DNA of 18,473 nucleotides, from positions 1 through 18,473 of the forward strand of contig JAEUVI010000362.1 in NCBI GenBank assembly GCA_016787105.1, read 5' to 3'. Position 1 is the first letter of the stretch. The number at the start of each line of letters is the position of its first letter. Origin of the DNA: Chitinophagaceae bacterium (lineage in GTDB: Bacteria; Bacteroidota; Bacteroidia; Chitinophagales; Chitinophagaceae). The position numbers and the translations under genes were made by a program. The notes below the pieces were generated by a model that did not search any database, was not told where the DNA came from, and saw only the letters and a program-made list of their open reading frames with translations. Positions 8,660 through 15,483 of the stretch are shown here, piece after piece.

Positions 8660-9800
8660 CGAGAAATTCATAGCACTCAGCTTGCCTAATATGGCCGGCA
8701 ATGAATGGAAGTATGTAAAAGATTGTCTGGATACGGGATGGATTTCATCTGTTGGAGAATATGTAAACCGTTTTGAAAAAATGGTTGCAGATTTTGCGGG
8801 GGCTAAATATGGGATCGCCGCAGTAAATGGAACAGCAGCATTGCACATTTCATTAATGTTAAGCGGTGTAAAGCCCGGAGATTATGTTATTCTCCCTAAT
8901 CTTACGTTTGTAGCTTCAGCTAATTCAATAAAGTATATCGGGGCCGAACCGCTGCTCATTGATGCTGATCCACTTTTGTGGCAAATGGATTTAGACCTGT
9001 TAGAAGAATTTCTCGAAAATGAAACAGAAGAACGTGATGGCTCGCTGATATATATAAAAGATGGCCGGCGAATCGCCGCTATCATGCCTGTGCATATACT
9101 CGGTAATATGTGCGATATGGATCGTTTTTTATCTATTGTAAAAAAATATCCATTACCTATAGTCGAAGATTCAACAGAAGCATTGGGCACAACCTACAAG
9201 GGAAAAAGTGGTGGAACTTTTGCGCCATTTGGCTGTTTTAGTTTCAATGGGAATAAGATTATTTCAACCGGTGGCGGTGGCGTAATTGTAACGGATGATG
9301 AACAGCTTGCTAAAAGAGCAAAACATTTAACTACTACGGCAAAAGCCAGCCCGGATGAATATTATCATGATGAAGTAGGATACAACTATCGCCTGGTGAA
9401 TGTACTGGCTGCGATAGGCGTAGCACAAATGGAATTACTGCTTTCATTTATAAAACGTAAAAAAGAGTGTGTTGCTTATTATAAAGATAATCTCACCGGA
9501 GTAGCTGATATCCGTTTTCAAAAAGAACTTGCGGATGTTGACACGAATGGATGGCTATTCACAATACAAACCGATCGTCAGCAGAAACTGCTTGATCATT
9601 TAAATAAAAACAAAATTCTTAGTCGCAGGTTCTGGATGCCGATGAACAAGCTGCCCATGTATGCAGGCTGCATATATGTACAAAAGAAGGATAATGCAGA
9701 TTATATTTATAACACTTGCTTAAGCATACCGAGTTCAACCGGTATTACTGATGAGGAACTTGAAATAGTTGTAAGGGAAATTAAAGAAGCTTTATCATAA
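8652..9800 (+). CDS. DegT/DnrJ/EryC1/StrS aminotransferase, LegC-like
   Basis: A 382-residue PLP-dependent sugar aminotransferase. The N-terminus (NMAGNEWKYVKDCLDTGWIS) matches the LegC-family pattern. VNGTAALHISL covers the phosphate-binding region, D173 in VEDSTEALGT contacts the pyridine ring, and K202 in FNGNKIISTGGGG is the predicted Schiff-base lysine. The GYNYRLVN motif is also present. The family transfers an amino group from glutamate to a 3- or 4-keto nucleotide sugar. The SDR immediately upstream would supply the ketone and the PglD-like acyltransferase at 4414-5073 would acylate the amine. The gene overlaps the SDR gene by 8 bp and is followed after 4 bp by the sugar-phosphate transferase, so all three are likely co-transcribed. 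Confidence 0.9.
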   Translation: MSNEKFIALSLPNMAGNEWKYVKDCLDTGWISSVGEYVNRFEKMVADFAGAKYGIAAVNGTAALHISLMLSGVKPGDYVILPNLTFVASANSIKYIGAEPLLIDADPLLWQMDLDLLEEFLENETEERDGSLIYIKDGRRIAAIMPVHILGNMCDMDRFLSIVKKYPLPIVEDSTEALGTTYKGKSGGTFAPFGCFSFNGNKIISTGGGGVIVTDDEQLAKRAKHLTTTAKASPDEYYHDEVGYNYRLVNVLAAIGVAQMELLLSFIKRKKECVAYYKDNLTGVADIRFQKELADVDTNGWLFTIQTDRQQKLLDHLNKNKILSRRFWMPMNKLPMYAGCIYVQKKDNADYIYNTCLSIPSSTGITDEELEIVVREIKEALS

Positions 9801-9804
9801 TAAG

Positions 9805-10503
9805 ATGTATCCTGTAGTAAAACGTTTTTTTGATATTATTTTTTCTATACTGGCATTGATATTGCTTTCGCCGGTACTAATACCAATTATTATAATCTTA
9901 TTAGCAACCGGTGAACATGAGGTTTTTTTCAGGCAGGATAGGGTAGGTTATCAGAATAAAATTTTTAAAATTTTGAAGTTCGCCACCATGTTAAAGAATA
10001 GCCCGAATATGGGACATGGTGATGTAACTGTAAGAAACGATCCGCGTATAACAGCGATTGGCCGTTTGCTCCGGCAAAGTAAATTGAATGAACTGCCACA
10101 GATAATTAATATTCTTACAGGCGAGATGTCTTTTGTCGGCCCGCGACCTCTTATGAAAGCAGGTTACGACAGGTATTCTCCTGAATTAAAAGAAAAAGTT
10201 TACCGTGTAAAACCTGGCCTCACCGGTATTGGGTCTATTGTATTTCGCGATGAAGAATTGATTATTACACATTCTTCATTACCGCCACATGAATGCTATG
10301 CACGCGAAATATTACCATTCAAGGGAGCATTGGAAATATGGTATCAGCAGCATCGAAATTTTTTTACGGATCTTTCTATTCTTTTTTTAACAGGTTGGTA
10401 TATTATTTTTCCAAAAAGTAACCTGGTGAATAAAATATTTCCATCATTACCTGAACGCAATAATCTTGCTCCTTCTGCTGAAATAAACACGCAGCTTAAC
10501 TAA
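9805..10503 (+). CDS. Undecaprenyl-phosphate sugar-1-phosphate transferase (PglC/WcaJ type, initiating)
   Basis: A 232-residue bacterial sugar transferase with one N-terminal hydrophobic segment (about 8-34) and no large PHPT-family extension, so it is of the minimal PglC kind. It has KRFFDI at the N-terminus, FFRQDRVGYQNKIFKILKF at 41-59, and a conserved C-terminal block ending in MSFVGPRP. The enzyme moves a phospho-sugar from a UDP-sugar to undecaprenyl phosphate at the inner membrane, the first step of repeat-unit assembly. The catalytic D-E dyad described for PglC appears here as N95-E96 (KLNELPQ). I recall Asn in some Bacteroidota homologues, but the substitution is mechanistically notable. 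It starts 4 bp after the aminotransferase gene. Confidence 0.9.
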   Translation: MYPVVKRFFDIIFSILALILLSPVLIPIIIILLATGEHEVFFRQDRVGYQNKIFKILKFATMLKNSPNMGHGDVTVRNDPRITAIGRLLRQSKLNELPQIINILTGEMSFVGPRPLMKAGYDRYSPELKEKVYRVKPGLTGIGSIVFRDEELIITHSSLPPHECYAREILPFKGALEIWYQQHRNFFTDLSILFLTGWYIIFPKSNLVNKIFPSLPERNNLAPSAEINTQLN

Positions 10504-10543
10504 GCTGATCTTTGTTGCACTTGTTATAGTTTTGTAATTACAA

Positions 10544-11281
10544 ATGTTCAAGCTTTTCTCCAAATCGAAATCTTCCAATCCCGGCTTCGAAGCCCTGAAG
10601 ACGGACATGCATTCGCATCTGCTACCGGGTATTGATGATGGTGCACAGGATATATCTACTTCTGTACAGTTGATAAAGGGCATGAAAGAAGCGGGGTATT
10701 CAAAGCTTATCACTACACCACATATCATGTGGGATATGTACCAGAATACGAGAGATATCATTTTATCTACACTTGATGAAATGCGTGATGTTCTCAAGGA
10801 ACAGGAAGTAGATATAGATCTGCATGCTGCTGCTGAATATTTCCTGGACGATTATGTAATGGGATTGTTAAAAAAGAAAGAACCTCTTTTAACATTTGGT
10901 GACAAAATGGTATTGTCAGAATTTTCAATGGCCAGTCCTCCCATTGATCTGAAAGAAATTCTTTTTGAAATGCAAATGCAGGACTATCAGCCGGTGATAG
11001 CCCACCCCGAACGTTATATTTATTTAGAGCATAATAAAGAATTTTATGATGAGCTGAAAGATGCCGGCTATTTGTTTCAGCTTAATATACTCTCATTTGC
11101 AGGTGTTTATGGCAGGTCAGTAAGTGATTTGGCGCATCATCTCCTTAAAAAAGGATACTATGATTTTATCGGCACTGATTTACATAATGTACGCCATTTA
11201 AAAGCGTTGCAGGATTCTTCTGTAGCAGGCCAGCTCAATAAGCTATTGACGACTGGTAAAATCCGTAACCTCGAGCTTTAA
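10544..11281 (+). CDS. CpsB/YwqE-type tyrosine-protein phosphatase (PHP domain)
   Basis: A 245-residue metal-dependent PHP-superfamily phosphatase of the CpsB/CapC/YwqE kind. It carries the expected metal ligands: H23 and H25 in DMHSH, H60 in TTPH, E98 in AAAEYF, H154 in IAHPERY, and D212 and H214 in GTDLH. The family dephosphorylates the C-terminal tyrosine cluster of Wzc/CpsD-type kinases and so tunes chain length and export of the polysaccharide. No Wzc-like kinase is encoded in this window; it may lie upstream of it. The 40-bp gap upstream allows co-transcription with the sugar-phosphate transferase. This appears to be the last gene of the polysaccharide cluster, followed by a 194-bp intergenic region. 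Confidence 0.9.
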   Translation: MFKLFSKSKSSNPGFEALKTDMHSHLLPGIDDGAQDISTSVQLIKGMKEAGYSKLITTPHIMWDMYQNTRDIILSTLDEMRDVLKEQEVDIDLHAAAEYFLDDYVMGLLKKKEPLLTFGDKMVLSEFSMASPPIDLKEILFEMQMQDYQPVIAHPERYIYLEHNKEFYDELKDAGYLFQLNILSFAGVYGRSVSDLAHHLLKKGYYDFIGTDLHNVRHLKALQDSSVAGQLNKLLTTGKIRNLEL

Positions 11282-11439
11282 TTTTTAGAATTTACAGAAC
11301 CTTTTTCCGCTTCATTTGTTACTCTCATGATTGGCAGTTTTTTTTGAAATTACTCCCTCTTTCTGCCGCTTTACTCCATTCAACTGACAGTTCGTCTATA
11401 ATTTAACGTTGGCATACATTTTTGGCAATGTAAATAGGT

Positions 11440-11447
11440 TAAATTTG
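11440..11447 (+). promoter_or_regulatory. Likely -7 element for the ECF sigma / carotenoid operon
   Basis: TAAATTTG matches the Bacteroidota -7 consensus TAnnTTTG exactly, 28 bases before the sigma-factor ATG, in the only sizeable gap between the polysaccharide and carotenoid genes (11282-11475). The nearest upstream TTTG (11421-11424) gives a 15-base spacer, shorter than the usual 19-21, so the -33 element is uncertain. I see no convincing terminator hairpin in the rest of this gap, only a T8 run near 11340. Confidence 0.42.
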
Positions 11448-11475
11448 TAGAGTTACCTATCTAAATATATTTATC

Positions 11476-11976
11476 ATGGCTGCGGTTAAATTTGAAGAAT
11501 TGTTGGTGCATAATTCAGATTTTCTGAAACCTTTTGCAATCAATCTTACAAGGGATAATGAGGCTGCTAAAGATCTTTACCAGGAAACATTATATAAAGC
11601 TTTAGCTAACCAGGAAAAATATAATGCGGGCACCAATATAAAAGCATGGTTATTCACTATCATGCGCAATATCTTTATCAATAACTATCGCCGCAAAGCA
11701 AAACAACAGACGGTATTTGATAAATCTGTCAATGATTTTTTGCTGGATAATAACCAGGTTACAGTCGCGAATGTTGCAATAAGGACACTGGACATGAAAG
11801 AGATTGAAAAGGCGATTTATAACCTGCCGGAAATATTCAAAACTCCCTTCACGCTCTATTTCGAAGGATATAAATATCATGAAATAGCAGAAGCATTAAA
11901 TGAACCTCTGGGAACTATCAAGAGCCGGATTCACTTCGCAAGAAAATTGCTGAAAGAACAAATTACCCGTTATTAA
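11476..11976 (+). CDS. ECF-type RNA polymerase sigma factor
   Basis: A 166-residue sigma-70 family protein with only regions 2 and 4. Region 2 covers about 10-78 and includes RDNEAAKDLYQET and KAWLFTIMRNIFINNYRR, for core binding and -10 recognition. Region 4 covers about 112-164 and includes GYKYHEIAEALNEPLGTIKSR, a helix-turn-helix for -35 recognition. It lies 18 bp before crtI on the same strand and is probably co-transcribed with the carotenoid genes. Regulation of pigment synthesis by an ECF factor is known from Myxococcus CarQ, so a similar role in this operon is a reasonable inference. No anti-sigma factor gene is adjacent, and this type lacks an obvious extra sensory domain. Confidence 0.9.
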   Translation: MAAVKFEELLVHNSDFLKPFAINLTRDNEAAKDLYQETLYKALANQEKYNAGTNIKAWLFTIMRNIFINNYRRKAKQQTVFDKSVNDFLLDNNQVTVANVAIRTLDMKEIEKAIYNLPEIFKTPFTLYFEGYKYHEIAEALNEPLGTIKSRIHFARKLLKEQITRY

Positions 11977-11994
11977 TTCAATAATTATATTTCT

Positions 11995-13467
11995 GTGCAA
12001 AAATCAGCAGTCATCATTGGCAGTGGTTTTGCCGGGCTGTCTGCTGCATCCTTTATGGCAAAGGATGGATGGAAGGTGACTGTACTTGAGAAAAATGAAA
12101 CACCCGGAGGCAGGGCAAAGCAACTTAAGCAAGATGGTTTTACATTCGATATGGGTCCAAGCTGGTATTGGATGCCGGATGTATTCGAGCGCTACTTTCA
12201 GCAGTTTGGAAAAAACGCAAAAGATTATTACAAACTCAAACGCCTCGATCCTTCTTATCGCGTTTACTGGCAGCATGATTTTACCGATATCCCATCTGAT
12301 TTAACCCAATTAAAAAAAATATTCGAATCCATAGAACCGGGAAGTGCTGTACAGTTGGATAAATACCTGGAAGAAGCAGCGTATAAATATAAAACCGGTA
12401 TCAACAATCTTGTTTACAAACCGGGCTTGTCAATCACTGAGTTTTTTGATTGGCAGATTGCAAAGGGTATATTCCGGCTTGATATATTTACTTCTATCAA
12501 GAAGCACATAGCGAGGCATTTTAAAAATGAAAAGCTTCGCAGCCTGATGGAATTTCCTGTTTTGTTTTTGGGAGCGTTACCGGAAGATACACCTGCTTTG
12601 TATAGTCTCATGAACTATGCAGATATACAAGGTGGTACATGGTATCCACAGGGTGGTATGTATGCCGTGGTAGAAGCAATGTATAAACTTGCCAAAGAGC
12701 TTGGCGTTGACTTTCATTTTAACGAAGAGGTGCAACGGGTACATGTGCACGAAGGAAGGGCAGATAATGTAATTACAAAAAATACCAGTTATAAGGCCGA
12801 CGTCGTAATCAGTGCGGCAGATTATTATTTTACTGAAAAATCTTTATTGCCGGCGCAGTATCAAAGTTATTCTGACCAATACTGGAACAAGCGGGTAATG
12901 GCTCCATCCTGCCTTTTGTACTATATTGGCTTAAATAAGAAATTGCAAAACGTTCAGCACCATTCATTATTTTTTGATGTACCGTTTGAACAACATGGGC
13001 ATGAAATATATAAAGAGCCACAATGGCCCACATCCCCTCTTTTTTATACCAGTATTAATTCCATAACAGATGCTACAGTAGCTCCACCAGGTTGCGATGC
13101 AATTGTTTTTCTCATACCGGTTGCTGCGGGATTGAAGGGAGATACAGAAGCGTTAAGAGAAAAGTATTTCAACAATATAGTGGCACGGATGGAAAAATAT
13201 ACAGGACAAACCATAGCGGAAAGTATTGTCTATAAGAAATCTTTTTCAGTAAGCGATTTCGTAAGTGAGTATAATTCCTTTCGCGGAAACGCTTATGGAC
13301 TAGCGAATACATTGCGCCAAACAGCAATCTTTCGCCCTGCCTGCCGGAGTAAAAAAGTAAAAAACCTTTTTTATGCCGGTCAATTGACTGTACCCGGGCC
13401 CGGGGTTCCACCGGCACTGATAAGTGGTGAGGTAACAGCGAATGAAGTAATTAAATCATTCAGATAA
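11995..13467 (+). CDS. crtI: Phytoene desaturase
   Basis: A 490-residue FAD-dependent desaturase that converts phytoene to lycopene. The N-terminus holds the dinucleotide-binding motif GSGFAG at 9-14, with the acidic strand end at E32 (VLEKN) and then PGGRA. The C-terminus holds the carotenoid-desaturase signature with YAGQLTVPGPGVPPAL, where the flavin and membrane-facing region close. Length is normal for CrtI. The start is GTG at 11995, and MQKSAVIIGSGFAGL begins right at the Rossmann strand as expected. It lies 18 bp after the sigma gene and 18 bp before crtB. A CrtN- or CrtD-like variant specificity is possible, but the neighbours favour phytoene. Confidence 0.94.
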   Translation: MQKSAVIIGSGFAGLSAASFMAKDGWKVTVLEKNETPGGRAKQLKQDGFTFDMGPSWYWMPDVFERYFQQFGKNAKDYYKLKRLDPSYRVYWQHDFTDIPSDLTQLKKIFESIEPGSAVQLDKYLEEAAYKYKTGINNLVYKPGLSITEFFDWQIAKGIFRLDIFTSIKKHIARHFKNEKLRSLMEFPVLFLGALPEDTPALYSLMNYADIQGGTWYPQGGMYAVVEAMYKLAKELGVDFHFNEEVQRVHVHEGRADNVITKNTSYKADVVISAADYYFTEKSLLPAQYQSYSDQYWNKRVMAPSCLLYYIGLNKKLQNVQHHSLFFDVPFEQHGHEIYKEPQWPTSPLFYTSINSITDATVAPPGCDAIVFLIPVAAGLKGDTEALREKYFNNIVARMEKYTGQTIAESIVYKKSFSVSDFVSEYNSFRGNAYGLANTLRQTAIFRPACRSKKVKNLFYAGQLTVPGPGVPPALISGEVTANEVIKSFR

Positions 13468-13485
13468 ATCTGTAAATTACATTAT

Positions 13486-14322
13486 ATGCTTCATCTGTTT
13501 GGAATGGTAAGCCAGGAGTGCAGCGAGGTGGTAACAAAGCGGTATAGCACCTCCTTTGCATCGGCTATACGGCTATTGCATAAGGATCTCCGCGCTCCCA
13601 TTTTTAATATCTATGGTTTTGTTCGCTTTGCTGACGAGATAGTGGATACCTTTCATGATTACAATAAAACAGAGCTACTGCAACAATTCAAGACAGAAAC
13701 CTTTGAAGCTATTAGCAGGAGAATCAGCCTGAACCCGATATTAAACAGTTTTCAAAAAACTGTAAACGAATATAAAATCGATCACCAGCTTATCAATTCT
13801 TTTTTTCATAGTATGGAAATGGATCTTTCCATGCAACAGTATGACGAGCCGGGCTATGAAGAATATATTTATGGATCAGCAGAAGTAGTTGGACTAATGT
13901 GCCTGCAGGTGTTTTGCAATGGTTGCAGAGATACCTATCAGAAACTGGAAATATATGCACGATCGCTCGGTGCTGCGTTTCAAAAGGTAAATTTTCTGCG
14001 TGACATAAAAGCTGATTACAATGATTTGTCCAGAACTTATTTTCCCGGTTGCGATTTTACAAATTTTAGTAATATCCAAAAGCTCAAGATAGAAGAGGAA
14101 ATAGAAAAAGATTTCCAAAATGCCTATTCAGGTATTCTGCAATTACCCTTTAAAGCCCGGTTTGGTGTGTATGTTGCTTATAAATATTATCTGTCTTTAT
14201 TCAGAAAAATACGGCGAACAGCTCCGTCACGGATTATGCAGGCGAGAATAAGTATTCCTAATTATCATAAAGCAATGATAGTAGTAAGGGCAGGTGTTAA
14301 AAATCAATTGAGGATGATATAA
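13486..14322 (+). CDS. crtB: Phytoene synthase
   Basis: A 278-residue trans-isoprenyl diphosphate synthase of the squalene/phytoene synthase family that condenses two geranylgeranyl diphosphates to phytoene. Both Mg-binding aspartate motifs are present: DEIVD at 50-54 and DIKAD at 173-177, the latter within FLRDIKADYNDLSRTYFP. The N-terminal SQECSEVVTKRYSTSF block matches the usual substrate-cap region, which supports the ATG at 13486 over the later Met codon at 13504. It is flanked by crtI and idi with gaps of 18 and 9 bp. Confidence 0.94.
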   Translation: MLHLFGMVSQECSEVVTKRYSTSFASAIRLLHKDLRAPIFNIYGFVRFADEIVDTFHDYNKTELLQQFKTETFEAISRRISLNPILNSFQKTVNEYKIDHQLINSFFHSMEMDLSMQQYDEPGYEEYIYGSAEVVGLMCLQVFCNGCRDTYQKLEIYARSLGAAFQKVNFLRDIKADYNDLSRTYFPGCDFTNFSNIQKLKIEEEIEKDFQNAYSGILQLPFKARFGVYVAYKYYLSLFRKIRRTAPSRIMQARISIPNYHKAMIVVRAGVKNQLRMI

Positions 14323-14331
14323 GGAAAAGGT

Positions 14332-14874
14332 ATGAACAAACAAAATGTGATATTGGTGAACGAGCAGGATGCGGCAATAGGAGAGATGGAAAAGATGGAA
14401 GCTCATCGGAAAGGATTGATGCATCGTGCTTTTAGTGTGTTTATTTTTAACAGCAAAGGGGAGATGCTATTGCAGCGCAGGGCATTACATAAGTATCATA
14501 GCGGTGGCTTATGGTCTAATGCTTGTTGCAGTCATCCTTACCCGGGAGAGTATGTAGAGAATGCTGCGCTGAGAAGATTAAAGGAGGAGCTGGGTTTTCA
14601 AACACCGGTAAATAAAATTTTTGAATTTACTTATAGAGCTGCATTTGATAACGGTCTTACCGAGCATGAATATGACCATGTATTTACAGGAGAGTACAAT
14701 GGAAAACTAAATATAAACCCGGATGAAGTTTCGGATTATTGTTTCAGGGATATTGAAGATATAAGGGCAGCCATGCAGTCGCACCCGGAAGAGTTTACAA
14801 AATGGTTTCATATCGTATTTGATCGTATTGAAAACTGGCGGAATAAAAATTACAGTCATCTCGCAACTTCATAA
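14332..14874 (+). CDS. idi: Isopentenyl-diphosphate delta-isomerase, type 1
   Basis: A 180-residue Nudix-fold isomerase that interconverts isopentenyl and dimethylallyl diphosphate. The active-site Cys66 lies in NACCSHP (63-69), and the catalytic acid region is EHEYDHVF (111-118, with E113 the likely residue). The Nudix-like helix has LRRLKEELGF (80-89). Metal-binding His residues near the N-terminus (H25, H31) are also present. Within a carotenoid operon it would balance the two C5 units used to make geranylgeranyl diphosphate. It is separated by 9 bp from both crtB and crtZ. Confidence 0.94.
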   Translation: MNKQNVILVNEQDAAIGEMEKMEAHRKGLMHRAFSVFIFNSKGEMLLQRRALHKYHSGGLWSNACCSHPYPGEYVENAALRRLKEELGFQTPVNKIFEFTYRAAFDNGLTEHEYDHVFTGEYNGKLNINPDEVSDYCFRDIEDIRAAMQSHPEEFTKWFHIVFDRIENWRNKNYSHLATS

Positions 14875-14883
14875 ATATTCAGC

Positions 14884-15390
14884 ATGACAGTTGTATTGTA
14901 TATATTGTTAGTGGCAGGTGCTTACATAGTTATGGAAGGTATTACATGGCTTACACATAAATATGTGATGCATGGTTTTCTCTGGTACCTGCACAAGGAT
15001 CATCACAAAGTAGAACCAGGTTTTTTTGAAAAGAATGATGCTTTCTTTGCCATTTTTGCAATTCCTACCATTATCATGTTGTGGTTTGGAACTTACCGGG
15101 ATATGTGGTGGTTGCAGGCAATTGGCTTCGGGATTATGGCATATGGGTTTTCGTATTTTTTAGTGCATGATGTTATTATTCACCAACGCTTCAAGTGGTT
15201 TAGTAAAAGCAAAAGTACTTACGTACGTGCCATACGCTGGGCTCATAAAATGCACCATAAACATTTGGAAAAGTATGAAGGCGAAAGTTTTGGTATGTTG
15301 TATGTTCATAAAAAGTATTGGGAAAAAGTAAGAAAAGATAAAAAACTAATGGCTGCTAAAACTGTTGCATATGCTCCGGAGCAGGACTAA
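14884..15390 (+). CDS. crtZ: Beta-carotene 3-hydroxylase (CrtZ type)
   Basis: A 168-residue non-heme di-iron membrane hydroxylase that adds hydroxyl groups to the beta-ionone rings, giving zeaxanthin from beta-carotene. All histidine clusters are visible: H25 and H30 (HKYVMH), H37/H40/H41 (HKDHH), H95 and H100 (HDVIIH), and H121/H124/H125 (HKMHH). Hydrophobic segments at about 3-22, 52-70 and 76-94 anchor it in the inner membrane. Length fits the CrtZ family. It lies 9 bp after idi and about 93 bp before the preferred crtY start. Confidence 0.94.
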   Translation: MTVVLYILLVAGAYIVMEGITWLTHKYVMHGFLWYLHKDHHKVEPGFFEKNDAFFAIFAIPTIIMLWFGTYRDMWWLQAIGFGIMAYGFSYFLVHDVIIHQRFKWFSKSKSTYVRAIRWAHKMHHKHLEKYEGESFGMLYVHKKYWEKVRKDKKLMAAKTVAYAPEQD

Positions 15391-15421
15391 AATTATTTGC
15401 CTGGCTGTTCAGTTACCATTT

Positions 15422-15461
15422 GACTTTTGTTGTGTCTTCCGATAGCTATCGGGACTTTTGT
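15422..15461. repeat. Palindrome CCGATAGCTATCGG bracketed by 9-bp direct repeats
   Basis: The direct repeats are GACTTTTGT at 15422-15430 and 15453-15461. Between them lie 22 bases whose right part is a perfect 14-bp palindrome at 15439-15452. The arrangement looks like a tiny palindromic insertion with a duplicated target, or a slipped 31-bp repeat. It sits in the crtZ-crtY gap, just upstream of the preferred crtY start. Variants of this palindrome are, from memory, recurrent in Bacteroidota intergenic DNA. Each GACTTTTG copy is also one base from a -7 box. Confidence 0.7.
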
Positions 15462-15483
15462 ACGTTCTGTAATTCTATTCAAC

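Noticed and set aside
10511..10534. Promoter before the PHP phosphatase (TTTG and TAGTTTTG)
   Set aside because: The TAGTTTTG matches the -7 consensus, but the spacer to TTTG is only 12 bases and transcription would begin almost at the ATG; co-transcription with the upstream gene is simpler.
11282..11475. Small gene or structured RNA between the phosphatase and the sigma factor
   Set aside because: No convincing open frame or stable stem was seen; only the promoter-like element near its end can be supported.
15396..15429. Promoter for crtY (TTTG at 15396, GACTTTTG at 15422)
   Set aside because: The -7 box lacks the first T and the spacer is 22 bases; too weak to call, though the repeat duplicates this box.
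15427..15483. N-terminal extension of crtY from a TTG at 15427
   Set aside because: It would translate the palindrome and direct repeat, giving a hydrophobic stretch not expected in CrtY; the Rossmann strand begins just after the TTG at 15484.
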